DNA from: Papio anubis
Lineage: Eukaryota; Chordata; Mammalia; Primates; Cercopithecidae
NCBI RefSeq assembly: GCF_008728515.1
Contig: NC_044976.1
Coordinates: 29,601,845-29,665,844, forward strand
DNA: 64,000 nucleotides
Direction: 5' to 3'
Shown: positions 38,001-42,235 of the stretch, in pieces
How the letters are laid out: each line of letters starts with the position of its first letter
Position numbering within the stretch: the stretch's first letter is position 1
The notes under the pieces: model-generated
The model's database searches: none
Seen by the model: only the letters and a program-made list of their open reading frames with translations
What the model was told of the DNA's origin: nothing
Program-made: the position numbers and the translations under genes

Positions 38001-39640
38001 GTGGCTCAAGCCTGTCATCTCAGCACTTTGGGAGGCCAAGGTGTGCAGATTGCTTGAGCTCAGGAGTGAAATCCTGTCTCTACAAAAAAATACAATACAA
38101 TTAGGTGTGGTGGTACGTGTCTGTGGTCCCAGCTATTCAGGAGGCTGAGGCAGAAGGATTACTTGATCCCTGGTGGTGGAGGATGCAGCGAGCCAGTGGT
38201 CAACACAGAGAGATTCTGTCTCAAAAGAAAAAACAAAGAGAGAGAGAGAGAGAGAGAAGCAATGTGGGTTCCACATTATGTGGTACTGCAATTTAAAACA
38301 GGGTGGTCAGGAAAACCCTCACTGAAAAAATTACATTTGGGCAAATATTCGCAGGAGCTGAATAATAAACCATGTGAACATTTGGGAAGAGCAATCCCAC
38401 AGGGAGGACAGCAAATGCAAAGGTCCAGAGGCAGAGGTTTGGAAGAGAGTGTAACTGAAGCCAGGTGAGCAATGAGAAATTGGTCAGAGAGGTAAAGGGA
38501 AAGAGGACAAATAATTATAAGAATTTTGGTTTTTACTCTGGATGAAGTAGAAAGCCACCAGAAAGTTTTCCGCAGAATGTAATGTGATCCGTTGTTTAGA
38601 AGGATTCCTTTGGTTATTGGCTTGGTAACAGGTGCTGCTACAAAGGCAGAAAGTGGAAGACCAGTTAGGGTCCCACTACAAAAATGCCAGATGAGATATT
38701 AACGGCTTAGGCCATGAGGCAGTGATGGAGATGGTAGAAGTAGCAATTCTAGATCTACTTTGAGAACGGTGCCAGCAGGATTTATTGAGGAGATGAGAGG
38801 ACACTCGTATTTCCTCGTCTGAGCCTAAACAGGGCATTAGAAGTGTGATCACTATTTCTATCTTACAAAAAATATAGTTAGGAGCATGGTTTCTCAGTTC
38901 AACATCGATCACGTGCTTGGTAAGTCTGCTTTTCCATCTGCAAAATGGGTTAATAACGTTCCTAACAGGCTGCTACCAAGATCAATGGAAATTTCATATA
39001 CGAAACACCTTAGAACAAGAGTCAATGAATGTTAGCTGCTATTCAGTTGTTAATAATACTAGTGCAGAGAAATAAAGGGAAAAGCAACTTGCCCAAAGTC
39101 CCAAAACGAGCCAACACCAATCATTTCCCTCTTTTCCTCCCTCCCTCATTCATTCATTCTACAAAGTCTTCGGAATTTCTGTTCTACGCTAGATCCATGT
39201 TAGAGTCAGGATGCTTAAGCCCGGGTCCGGGTTGTGAGCCCAAGGTTCTCAACGCTAATTCTAACGCTACCTCACAAGGCAGTCGAGAGGCTGAAAACCA
39301 GCGCCAAACGGGCGAACAAGTACTGAGCATCCGCAGGCTATGAGGCGCTTTTACAATGTTGGTGTGCTTTAACTCTAGGTAGAAACTCTCGTTCTGCCCC
39401 CCGCAATGCGGGAAAGGGTCGGTGCCGGGTCACCAGATACAGCGCTCTGAAGGGAGGAAGATGAGCTGAGGGCCAAAGGCCGCCTGCTTCTTCACTTACC
39501 GCTTGCAGCAAAGCTCCCGGCGTCGCCTGCTGCTGCCCGGCTCCCGGGCCCGACCCCGCTCCCAGCAGCAACTCATGCCGCTGCCGCTTGACTGGAACCA
39601 GCGGCAACTCTGGGCCCTTACGCTTCTGTTGTTCTATCAT
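2302..39640 (-). CDS. SNRNP40: U5 snRNP 40 kDa WD40-repeat protein, complete spliced CDS (10 coding exons)
   Basis: Joining minus-strand segments 39500-39640, 36126-36255, 34843-34936, 32623-32788, 24924-25046, 14216-14336, 11712-11794, 10406-10467, 4065-4168 and 2302-2351 gives 1074 nt: 357 codons plus TGA, with every junction GT-AG and in frame. The protein has a basic, low-complexity N-terminus (about residues 1-57) and then seven WD40 repeats. Their GH dipeptides are visible at about 64-65, 107-108, 149-150, 233-234 and 325-326, and their WD or WN ends at 93, 136, 179, 220, 262 and 312. The last blade ends in KRLYMGEIQ. From family knowledge it is a core U5 snRNP component (WDR57/Prp8-binding protein) that forms a beta-propeller in the U4/U6.U5 tri-snRNP and spliceosome in the nucleus. 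I recognise the sequence as SNRNP40, and its head-to-head neighbour ZCCHC17 fits the known primate arrangement. No frameshift or premature stop is seen. The start at 39640 has a GCCGCCATGA context. Confidence 0.97.
2352..2762 (-). other. SNRNP40 intron 9, unique part
   Basis: No repeat or exon is recognised here besides the exon 10 acceptor and its T-rich tract on the minus strand. Confidence 0.5.
2773..3075 (-). repeat. AluY, Old World monkey type
   Basis: The duplication TATATCCAAAT lies on both sides (2763-2773, 3076-3086). Antisense 'gctagttttttg' and 'caggcttgagcc' are monkey-AluY features. Confidence 0.93.
3106..3409 (+). repeat. Alu (S type), full length
   Basis: Sense Alu with a mixed A tail. 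Flanks atcattctt/atcgttctt look like an aged duplication. It sits 30 bp from the inverted AluY to its left. Confidence 0.93.
3589..3952 (+). repeat. Alu with expanded middle and tail A-tracts
   Basis: The duplication CTGTTTGC lies at 3581-3588 and 3953-3960. The middle A-rich linker and the A/C-rich tail are both unusually long. It ends about 110 bp from exon 9. Confidence 0.93.
4065..4168 (-). CDS. SNRNP40: SNRNP40 coding exon 9 (WD6/WD7)
   Basis: The 104-bp exon encodes FVYVWDTTSRRILYKLPGHA and on to HPDEPI. The acceptor is ccttacag|GTT and the donor CATCA|gtaagt. Confidence 0.95.
4774..5087 (+). repeat. Alu, full length
   Basis: The duplication is ATCAGCTTGTCTA/ATCAGCTTTTCTA. Confidence 0.93.
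5095..5195 (-). repeat. MIR fragment
   Basis: 'tagagataagaaaactggggcacag' (cut here) and 'aatggcaaaactaaaattagaac' resemble the reverse complement of the MIR core. Weak. Confidence 0.4.
5270..5545 (+). repeat. AluJ-like, full length without long tail
   Basis: An older sense Alu ('gctgggcatggtggctcacg') ending 'gatcctgtctcatg'; its tail has decayed. Confidence 0.9.
5917..6051 (-). repeat. Monomeric Alu (FLAM-like)
   Basis: Poly(T) is followed by a single left-arm-like monomer of about 120 bp ending 'gagccaccaagcatggc'. Confidence 0.8.
6052..6904. other. SNRNP40 intron 8, no recognised element
   Basis: AT-rich intronic DNA. The minus-strand ORFs here are short, without introns or known homology. 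Confidence 0.5.
6905..7145 (+). repeat. MIR SINE
   Basis: 'agctctggagtcagaaagactgg' is followed by 'tttactagctaag' and ends 'aaagtgcctggcacac', the MIR order. Confidence 0.85.
7645..7941 (-). repeat. AluJ-like
   Basis: The duplication CCACATGT lies at 7633-7640 and 7942-7949. The body is divergent. Confidence 0.9.
8082..8374 (+). repeat. AluY-like
   Basis: A perfect 14-bp duplication AAAATTTAATTACA lies on both sides (to 8081, and 8375-8388). Confidence 0.95.
8390..9430. other. SNRNP40 intron 8, unassigned
   Basis: About 1 kb with no repeat I can name and no exon-like segment. Confidence 0.4.
9430..9900 (-). repeat. Possible L2 fragment
   Basis: Phrases such as 'aaaggaccttagaatatg' and the purine-rich texture resemble antisense L2. 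Low certainty. Confidence 0.3.
10074..10366 (-). repeat. Alu next to SNRNP40 exon 8
   Basis: The duplication AGCTACATCATTCTTT lies on both sides, ending 39 bp from the exon. It is in sense orientation with respect to SNRNP40. Confidence 0.95.
10406..10467 (-). CDS. SNRNP40: SNRNP40 coding exon 8 (WD6)
   Basis: The 62-bp exon encodes NLLRCSWSPDGSKIAAGSAD plus two nt. The acceptor is ttatcatag|AAC and the donor ACAG|gtaagg. An Alu with a clear target-site duplication ends only 39 bp beyond its donor side (10074-10366). Confidence 0.95.
10831..11116 (-). repeat. AluJ-like
   Basis: An antisense dimer beginning 'gagacagggtcttgctctg' and ending 'gagccaccgtgccaggtc'. Confidence 0.9.
11117..11711. 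other. SNRNP40 intron 7, unassigned
   Basis: No repeat recognised. It ends at the exon 7 donor. Confidence 0.4.
11712..11794 (-). CDS. SNRNP40: SNRNP40 coding exon 7 (WD5/WD6)
   Basis: The 83-bp exon encodes RVWDVRPFAPKERC to GNVHNFEK. The acceptor is ttttgcag|TTCG and the donor GAAAAG|gtgagt. It is too short to stand out as an ORF and was found by scanning for the missing propeller segment. Confidence 0.95.
12200..12495 (+). repeat. Young AluY of the Old World monkey AluYR lineage
   Basis: Nearly consensus body with 'ctcaagcctgtaatccc', 'aactagccgggcgagg' and 'gatccggccactgc'. The duplication (A)AAAACCAACCTTA is essentially perfect. Confidence 0.93.
12650..12770 (+). repeat. MIR fragment
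   Basis: 'gattctaattctagctctgttgc' (cut here) to 'gtaaaatgaagag' matches the MIR core order. Confidence 0.6.
12787..13030 (-). repeat. Alu with deleted 5' part
   Basis: The antisense body stops at 'ctcaggtgatctcccccgcccagcc': the usual 'gcctcggcctcccaaagtg' stretch is missing. Confidence 0.88.
13179..13300 (+). repeat. Alu fragment (old, internally deleted)
   Basis: 'gagaccagcctgggcaacac' with an A-rich end, and 'agctaggcatggtacttggg' fused ahead of it. Confidence 0.65.
13300..13960. other. SNRNP40 intron 6, unassigned
   Basis: AT-rich, no named element. Confidence 0.4.
13965..14095 (-). repeat. Possible MIR fragment
   Basis: 'gaaactgatgcccagagag' and 'gtcgttcagggacaag' resemble the antisense MIR core. 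Confidence 0.4.
14216..14336 (-). CDS. SNRNP40: SNRNP40 coding exon 6 (WD5)
   Basis: The 121-bp exon encodes VWDLRQNKLTYTMRGHADSV to SNAMDNT. The acceptor is ttttgcag|GTC and the donor ACAG|gtaact. Reading through the donor gives the spurious NTGNFGEE tail. Confidence 0.96.
14480..14758 (-). repeat. AluJ-like
   Basis: A divergent antisense dimer ending 'atgagccactatgcctggcc', about 140 bp from exon 6. Confidence 0.9.
14760..15300. other. AT-rich intron 5 DNA
   Basis: Contains a TA/GTAC-rich patch near 15105-15145. No gene or named repeat. Confidence 0.4.
15310..15535 (+). repeat. MIR SINE
   Basis: Ends 'gcctggcacatggcaggtc' then 'ctcaataatgtatagc', the MIR 3' signature. Confidence 0.75.
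15536..16178. other. SNRNP40 intron 5, unassigned
   Basis: No named element. The plus-strand ORF starting at 15905 runs into an Alu and has no support. Confidence 0.4.
16192..16480 (+). repeat. Alu, slightly 5' truncated
   Basis: The duplication AAAATCTACAGCA lies at the left to 16191 and at 16481-16493. The body begins 'gggatggctcactcctg', so the first few bases of the element are missing. Confidence 0.93.
16560..16985 (-). repeat. L2 LINE fragment
   Basis: 'catggcccctgctctcaagg' and 'gccagctcatgaaaggtttt' are antisense L2 3'-end phrases. Confidence 0.6.
17055..17346 (-). repeat. Alu, full length with decayed tail
   Basis: The poly(T) tail is replaced by 'tgattgattgagac'. A short orphan Alu end follows at 17381-17425. 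Confidence 0.9.
17381..17425 (-). repeat. Orphan Alu 5'-end piece
   Basis: 'gtgcagggattacaaacatg' and 'agccactatgcctggcc' alone. Probably a remnant of an older Alu beside 17055-17346. Confidence 0.6.
17880..18035 (+). repeat. MIR SINE
   Basis: 'gagctctggtcctgtctctac' (cut) to 'cttggccagatcacttaacc' follows MIR. Confidence 0.75.
18192..18501 (-). repeat. Alu with long poly(T)
   Basis: A 23-nt T run followed by a full antisense Alu. Confidence 0.93.
18895..19090 (-). repeat. MIR SINE
   Basis: 'ccatggtgctaggaatatc' and 'catgaggtgagctgacaattcc' (cut) match reversed MIR order. Confidence 0.6.
19112..19200 (+). repeat. Alu 3' fragment
   Basis: Right-arm end only, 'ctgcagcctgggcaacataa' with an A-rich tail. 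Confidence 0.7.
19424..19555 (+). repeat. Alu left monomer (FLAM) carrying an insertion in its tail
   Basis: A single sense monomer whose A-rich tail AAACAAAAACGA is duplicated around the next Alu. Confidence 0.85.
19556..19850 (+). repeat. AluY inserted into the FLAM tail
   Basis: A perfect duplication AAACAAAAACGA lies at 19544-19555 and 19851-19862. Near-consensus body with 'ctcaagcctg' and 'gggtgaggtggcggg'. Confidence 0.94.
19877..20051 (+). repeat. Alu with large internal deletion
   Basis: Left arm, then a jump to 'cactgcactccagccgcagc' and a short tail: the third Alu in a head-to-tail row. Confidence 0.88.
20052..20400. other. SNRNP40 intron 5, AT-rich, unassigned
   Basis: Nothing recognised. 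Confidence 0.4.
20414..20709 (+). repeat. Alu (Y type), full length
   Basis: The duplication AAAAGAGAATA/AAAAGAGAATATA flanks it. Confidence 0.94.
20861..21151 (-). repeat. Alu, full length
   Basis: Aged flanks AAATGCTTTTTA/AAACACTTTTTA. Tail-to-tail with 20414-20709 across about 150 bp. Confidence 0.92.
21152..21895. other. SNRNP40 intron 5, unassigned
   Basis: AT-rich with a short (TA)n at about 21323. No gene. Confidence 0.4.
21895..22200 (-). repeat. Possible L2 fragment
   Basis: Purine-rich 'gtctatggtacagagcg' texture resembling antisense L2. Weak. Confidence 0.3.
22320..22575 (+). repeat. MIR SINE
   Basis: 'ccatcactaactagctgtgt' and 'ttagtttcctcatctgtac', ending 'gaaagtaagcactatgtg'. 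Confidence 0.85.
22618..22913 (+). repeat. Alu with (AAAT)n tail
   Basis: A full-length sense Alu whose tail is now 'aaataaataaataaaa'. Confidence 0.93.
23064..23353 (+). repeat. Alu, full length
   Basis: The duplication is AAAAGTAGAAAAG-like on both sides. Confidence 0.93.
23420..23718 (+). repeat. Alu, left arm of an inverted pair
   Basis: A sense Alu with flanks actaccttta/actatcttta. Only about 12 bp separate it from the next, opposite Alu. Confidence 0.93.
23731..24015 (-). repeat. Alu, right arm of an inverted pair
   Basis: An antisense Alu starting 'tttttggagatggagtc' directly after the short spacer. Confidence 0.93.
24235..24478 (-). repeat. MIR SINE
   Basis: 'gctaagtgctctaatcaatc' and 'catttaatccccacaatgg' then 'gggattagaactcaagtc' follow reversed MIR closely. 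Confidence 0.85.
24924..25046 (-). CDS. SNRNP40: SNRNP40 coding exon 5 (WD3/WD4)
   Basis: The 123-bp, phase 0-0 exon encodes exactly 41 residues, LWDIRKKAAIQTF to IISGGIDNDIK. The acceptor is gcttcag|CTT and the donor ATCAAG|gtatgt. Skipping it would keep the frame but remove one WD blade. Confidence 0.96.
25047..26020. other. SNRNP40 intron 4, unassigned
   Basis: No named repeat. ORFs near 25750-26020 overlap on both strands and extend only through the tetranucleotide tract. Confidence 0.4.
26024..26128 (+). repeat. Compound microsatellite (ATCT)14(ACCT)9
   Basis: About 14 uninterrupted ATCT units (26035-26090) switch cleanly to about 9 ACCT units (26091-26126). It occupies the poly(T)-tail position of the antisense Alu that follows. 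Confidence 0.95.
26129..26405 (-). repeat. Alu with microsatellite tail
   Basis: The antisense body begins 'agagtctccctctgtcgccc' right after the tetranucleotide tract. Confidence 0.93.
26750..27052 (+). repeat. Alu with (CCAA)n tail
   Basis: A full sense Alu. Its tail reads 'aaaaccaaccaaccaacc'. Confidence 0.92.
27165..27369 (+). repeat. L1 ORF2-region fragment
   Basis: 'tcttctcaacaaattgtgct' and 'catggatcaaggacctaaat' are the familiar L1 ORF2 3' text, in decayed form. Confidence 0.85.
27371..27910 (+). repeat. AluJ-like element interrupted near its 3' end
   Basis: The sense body runs 27371-27635. Its tail 'aagaccccatcttttaaac' resumes at 27877 after an inverted Alu. Confidence 0.85.
27636..27876 (-). 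repeat. Inverted partial Alu nested in 27371-27910
   Basis: Begins mid-arm at 'tggcgggatcttggctc': it has no poly(T) and no tail-side 45-50 bp. It ends 'gccactgcacccggcc'. No target-site duplication is visible. Confidence 0.85.
27911..28504. other. SNRNP40 intron 4, unassigned
   Basis: Nothing recognised. Confidence 0.4.
28505..29650 (-). repeat. L1M 3' end (antisense), interrupted by an Alu
   Basis: 'cataaatttatagaaaactt', 'gttatcccaaatgtcttatt' and 'ggagccctggttccttttag' are L1M 3'UTR phrases on both sides of the Alu at 28657-28953. Confidence 0.75.
28657..28953 (-). repeat. Alu inserted in L1M
   Basis: A perfect duplication CCTTATCACT lies at 28647-28656 and 28954-28963. Confidence 0.95.
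29760..30170 (-). repeat. Diverged repetitive stretch, probably more L1M 3'UTR, ending in (TA)n
   Basis: 'tgtgtggatgccctc', 'tgtatggatgccttcc' and 'tgtgtggatgctctcc' recur, followed by (TA) near 30146-30159. Assignment is uncertain. Confidence 0.4.
30170..30930. other. SNRNP40 intron 4, unassigned
   Basis: AT-rich, nothing recognised. Confidence 0.4.
30936..31233 (+). repeat. Alu
   Basis: A sense Alu with small internal losses ('tggttgacagagcaagac'). Confidence 0.92.
31241..31535 (+). repeat. Alu in tandem with the previous one
   Basis: The duplication AAAAGCAATTT/AAAAGCAAATT shows that it inserted beside the previous Alu's tail. Confidence 0.93.
31690..31915 (+). repeat. MIR fragment followed by MER5-type hAT piece
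   Basis: 'ctcagtttccttatttataa' (MIR), then 'gtggctcccagaatgtcag' and 'gaatcacttgaaggacacat' (MER5). Confidence 0.55.
32107..32397 (-). repeat. AluY-like
   Basis: 'gagacggagtctcgctctg' start, ends 'agacaccgcgccaggcc'. Confidence 0.93.
32623..32788 (-). CDS. SNRNP40: SNRNP40 coding exon 4 (WD2/WD3)
   Basis: The 166-bp exon encodes residues 123-177: SASTDKTVAVWD ends repeat 2, and LKGHTSFVNSCY to GSDDGTVK forms repeat 3. The acceptor is ctttctag|T and the donor GTTAAG|gtgggt. Confidence 0.96.
33218..33508 (-). repeat. AluJ-like
   Basis: An old 17-bp duplication survives: CTCTGAGGACAATTTCT/CTCTGAGGATGATTTCT. Confidence 0.92.
33552..33686 (-). repeat. Monomeric Alu
   Basis: One arm only. Flanks TAATGCTTT occur on both sides. 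Confidence 0.82.
33935..34240 (+). repeat. Alu (Y/S), full length
   Basis: Sense body with an 18-nt A tail. Confidence 0.93.
34349..34575 (+). repeat. AluJ-like, degraded
   Basis: 'ggccaggcatggtggttaatg' (cut) to 'cactgcactccagcc' with internal loss. It lies 270 bp from exon 3. Confidence 0.8.
34843..34936 (-). CDS. SNRNP40: SNRNP40 coding exon 3 (WD1/WD2)
   Basis: The 94-bp exon completes LLWNV and carries LKGHSGAVMELHYN. The acceptor is ccctaacag|TG and the donor GGCAG|gtgagt; it is entered and left with two-nucleotide partial codons. Confidence 0.95.
35012..35313 (+). repeat. Alu with A/C-rich tail
   Basis: A sense Alu lacking part of the left arm after 'gagaccagcgaaaccc'. The tail is 'ccaaccgaccaaccaaac'. 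Confidence 0.92.
35314..36125. other. SNRNP40 intron 2, unassigned
   Basis: No named repeat. It ends at the exon 2 donor. Confidence 0.4.
36126..36255 (-). CDS. SNRNP40: SNRNP40 coding exon 2 (WD repeat 1)
   Basis: The 130-bp exon encodes residues 48-90 plus one nt and contains LLSGHEGEVYCC and ASAGFDRLI. The acceptor is tttgtttag|GGA and the donor is TAT|gtgagg. It is flanked by Alus in opposite orientations (35012-35313 plus, 36497-36777 minus). Confidence 0.96.
36497..36777 (-). repeat. AluJ-like
   Basis: An antisense dimer, 242 bp upstream of exon 2 in gene direction. Confidence 0.9.
36860..37159 (-). repeat. Alu, full length
   Basis: 'gagacacagtcttgctctg' to 'gagccactgcgcatggcc'. Confidence 0.92.
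37352..37510 (-). repeat. 5'-truncated Alu
   Basis: Only about 160 bp from the 3' side. Flanks CACATTCTTA/CACATTCATT suggest truncation at insertion. Confidence 0.85.
37544..37835 (+). repeat. Alu inside L2
   Basis: The duplication AATGTTATGTGC/AAAGTTATGTGC. The L2 text continues to its right. Confidence 0.93.
37991..38236 (+). repeat. Degraded Alu
   Basis: Sense Alu with deletions, nested in the L2. Confidence 0.85.
38237..38258 (+). repeat. (GA)n microsatellite at an Alu tail
   Basis: About 10 GA units grown directly out of the Alu's A-rich end. Confidence 0.9.
38930..39060 (+). repeat. MIR fragment near the promoter
   Basis: 'catctgcaaaatgggttaat' and 'gagtcaatgaatgttagctg'. Confidence 0.65.
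39500..39640 (-). CDS. SNRNP40: SNRNP40 coding exon 1
   Basis: The exon encodes residues 1-47, MIEQQKRKGPEL... to ...TPGALLQA, a K/R- and G-rich tail ahead of the propeller. The donor is GCG|GTAAGT at 39499, phase 0. The exon is very GC-rich and lies inside the CpG island. Confidence 0.96.
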
Positions 39641-39646
39641 GGCGGC
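39636..39646. promoter_or_regulatory. YY1-type motif overlapping the SNRNP40 start codon
   Basis: The plus strand reads atcATGGCGGCaa. Its complement is the SNRNP40 start context GCCGCCATGAT. ATGGCGGC is the known YY1 core found just downstream of many housekeeping transcription starts. Confidence 0.5.
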
Positions 39647-39701
39647 AACCGGTCTCTTCAGCGCCGCCACAGACCGCGCTGCCCCCCTCAGGCGCCACGC
39701 A

Positions 39702-39846
39702 ATTGGTTCCAGCTTAGTCCTTCCTCCACAACTTCCAGCTTGGAAAAACCAATCGGTTTCAATATACCCATTTGCACCGCCCTCGGATAGTCTCTTGTTA
39801 TTGGGCATATCTTTCTGACGTCATGAGAGTGCGATTCCAGGATTGG
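39702..39846. promoter_or_regulatory. Four CCAAT/ATTGG (NF-Y-type) boxes
   Basis: ATTGG occurs at 39702-39706, 39800-39804 and 39842-39846, and CCAAT at 39749-39753. The spacings are about 47, 51 and 42 bp. NF-Y binds this motif, and multiple boxes at such spacing are typical of TATA-less bidirectional promoters. Binding is inferred. Confidence 0.7.
39816..39823. promoter_or_regulatory. Perfect palindromic CRE (TGACGTCA)
   Basis: The full 8-bp cAMP-response/ATF element lies between two ATTGG boxes, about 175 bp upstream of the SNRNP40 start codon. It reads the same on both strands, so it could serve both genes. Confidence 0.65.
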
Positions 39847-39879
39847 TGGACGGAGCTAGCGACCTCCCTAGGCGCGCTG

Positions 39880-40102
39880 GGTCTTGTGGGTGGAAACGCG
39901 CTGGCTGACTGGGGTCGGCGTTTAGTTCAGCGCCGGGACTCGGGGGCCTGGAGCTGACGCCTAGTACGTATGAGGAAGAGCTGGGTGGGTGGCAGCCTGA
40001 GTCTGAAGGCGACGCCTCGGTTGTGCAGTCTGAAGCTGCCCTTCTCAGCTGAGGGTGCCGATAGCAAGGGGTGGGAGGCGGGGCCGCGAGTCCCCAGCTG
40101 TG
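39880..40102 (+). other. ZCCHC17: Probable non-coding first exon of ZCCHC17
   Basis: The consensus donor CTGTG|GTAAGT at 40102/40103 lies about 250 bp downstream of the ATTGG box at 39842, in the CpG-rich block and in divergent orientation to SNRNP40. The left boundary (transcription start) is a guess from box positions. An ATG at 39970 stays open to the donor. Confidence 0.5.
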
Positions 40103-40129
40103 GTAAGTAGTAGCATGGGCTCCCTTTCC

Positions 40130-40136
40130 GGGCGGG
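40130..40136 (+). promoter_or_regulatory. GC box (GGGCGGG)
   Basis: An Sp1-family consensus lies just inside the first ZCCHC17 intron, within the CpG-rich block. Confidence 0.4.
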
Positions 40137-40434
40137 AGCGGAGCCTTGGGGGTCTCTGGCGGCAAGACCCAGTCCCTGCGGCTCCCTTCTTCAAGAGCGC
40201 CCGTCGTGGCCACTCCTGTGCTGGGCATTCCCAGGGAGAAAGGCCTGTGTCCCAACTTCCTCCGGCGCCCCGTTTGGCCGAGGAGGCTGACTTGTTTCTG
40301 CCACTGATTTTGCAGTTTTTGATTAGGGCCTAGTCTCTGCCCCCCTGAGAGAGACAATGATGAAGGAAATGTCCGACTCCTTCTCCAGAGCGCAGTCTTG
40401 TTGAGAAATTTGAGACTCATGCCCATGAACGTGG

Positions 40435-41260
40435 TCATTGCGTCAGTCGTTCAGCTGATATTTATTTAGCAGCGCGTTGGGGGTACGTCGTGAACCAGAC
40501 ACGGTCCCTACTCTCAGGGCGTTTAAGTCTGGTGGGGAAAACGTTAAACAATGACCTCACTAATACATGGAAATGCCTCCTAGTGCTGTTTGATGCTGAG
40601 TGCCTGAAATAAGCAGGAAGGTTTTTCAGAGGAAAAGATGCCTGCTCTGGTAGCGCCAGGAAGAATTGTAATTAGTTAAGTGAAGAGGTAAAGGCAGAAC
40701 CTTCCGTAGAGAACTACTTGTTCAGAGCCCTGAGGCACTTGGGAGGAAAAATGACTAAAAGCACAAAGAGCCAGTGTGACTGATACAAAGAGAATGAAGG
40801 GGAGTATGGTACAAGATGAAGCTGTACGTGATAGCGGTCAGACCTTGCAGGAATTTGTAGCTTTTATTTTAAAACGGATGGGATACCACTGAGCCTCCCC
40901 CGGTGGGGTGTGGTGGAGGAGGGGGCTTGATTTCTCAGGCTCAGTGGTGTGAACAGATTGGGGCTGGGGAAGCCCTAGTCGATACATGTGGACCACTTAG
41001 GATATACAGTAATCCTGGTCAGAGATGTCAGTGAGGACTGAGAAATGGGTGGAACTGCAGAGAATTGGACAGATTCTAGAGGTATGTAGGAGGTAAAATG
41101 GGCGGAACTTGGTGAAGGGTTGATTTTAGTGAGTGAAGACAAGAATCAAAGGTAACTCATAGGTTTCTGGCTTATGTAGTTGAATAGATAGATGGTGGTA
41201 CCATTCACTCACTATCACGGAATCCCCCAAGCTGGATAGGGAACACTAGAAGACGACTAG
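40435..41260 (-). repeat. L2 LINE in ZCCHC17 intron 1
   Basis: 'agctgatatttatttagcag', 'ccctactctcagggcgttta' and 'tgcaggaatttgtagctttt' match antisense L2 3' text; diverged. Confidence 0.6.
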
Positions 41261-41268
41261 AGACCAGT

Positions 41269-41594
41269 TTTTTTGTGTGTGTGTTTTTTTTTTTTTTTTT
41301 TTTTTTTTTTGCGGGGGACAGGTTCTTGCTCTGTCGCCCAGGCTGGAGTGCGGTGGCACAATCTCGGCTCACTGCAACCTCCACCTCCCAGGTTCAAGCA
41401 ATTCTCCTGCCTTAGCCTCCCCAGTAGCTGGGATTACAGTCGCCACCGCTGTGCCCGGCCAATTTTTGTATTTTTATTGGAGATGGGGTTCCACCGTATT
41501 GGCCAGGCTGGTCTCCAACTCCTGGCCTCAAGTATCCACATGCCTCGGCCTCCCAAAATTCTGGGGTTACAGGCTTGAGCCACTGCTCCCAGCT
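41269..41594 (-). repeat. Alu with 26-nt poly(T)
   Basis: Flanks GAGACCAGTTTTT/GAGACCAATTTT. First Alu to the right of the promoter gap. Confidence 0.93.
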
Positions 41595-41639
41595 GAGACC
41601 AATTTTGACTGATTGATTGATTGTGTGGGGTCATTCATG

Positions 41640-42235
41640 ATATCCAGGAGGCAGTTTGAAACAGCTTTGTGCTCAGAAGAGAGATTTGTGTTGGGAATAT
41701 AAAATTGGGGATAATTTGTATATATGTGAATTGAGCCATAGGTGTGGATAAGGTCACCTAAGTCAGAACCTTGACTAGTTCCAACATTTAATGGTGAAGA
41801 ACAGGTGGATCAACCTACAGGAGATACAGAAGGAAGGAAGGAAGACTGGAGGAATGTTTCAGAAGCAAAAGAATGATTTGTGATAGAAACTTCTAGAATT
41901 TAAATAACATGAAGATTGAAAAATATATTTTGGCTTTTATCATCATGGAGGTCATGGTAACGTTAGCAAGAGTTATTTTGTTGGTGTGATTGGGCAAAAA
42001 GCCAGATATGAGGCAAGGATTTGGACAAGAAAATGTAGGTAGTGAACCTACACAATATGTTTCATAGATATGATTGTAAAGAGGAGGAGAGGATGCGCTA
42101 ACCGATGGGGATAAGGGATTATCCAGGATCCAGTTGAGGATACAATTGTGAGAAATTTGAGAATATTGTAGAAGATTTGAAAGTCATTGTGGAGTGTGGG
42201 AGAATGAGGTTACTAGAGAAACAGTAGGATGCAAG
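41640..42235 (-). repeat. Possible L2 continuation
   Basis: 'gaggtcatggtaacgttagc' and 'gattgggcaaaaagccagat' recall L2. Low certainty. Confidence 0.4.

Larger units (their letters stand above)
37840..38640 (-). repeat. L2 LINE, interrupted by an Alu
   Basis: 'gtgctaggcactgggcaaac', 'caaatgcaaaggtccagagg' and 'gaaagccaccagaaagtttt' follow antisense L2 order. Confidence 0.7.
39340..40330. promoter_or_regulatory. CpG-rich bidirectional promoter between SNRNP40 and ZCCHC17
   Basis: By eye this stretch is visibly CpG-dense and GC-rich, unlike the AT-rich repeats around it, and it holds no Alu. The gap free of Alus runs from about 38240 to 41270. It contains the SNRNP40 start exon on the minus strand and the inferred first exon of ZCCHC17 on the plus strand, with four CCAAT/ATTGG boxes, a CRE, a YY1-like motif and a GC box. 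No TATA box is positioned for either gene. Confidence 0.85.

Noticed and set aside
39503..39818. Plus-strand ORFs opposite SNRNP40 exon 1
   Set aside because: GC-rich shadow frames of the SNRNP40 first exon and promoter.
39821..40438. 205-codon minus-strand ORF in the CpG-rich promoter block
   Set aside because: Open by GC bias; it lies opposite the ZCCHC17 first exon and has no recognised homology.
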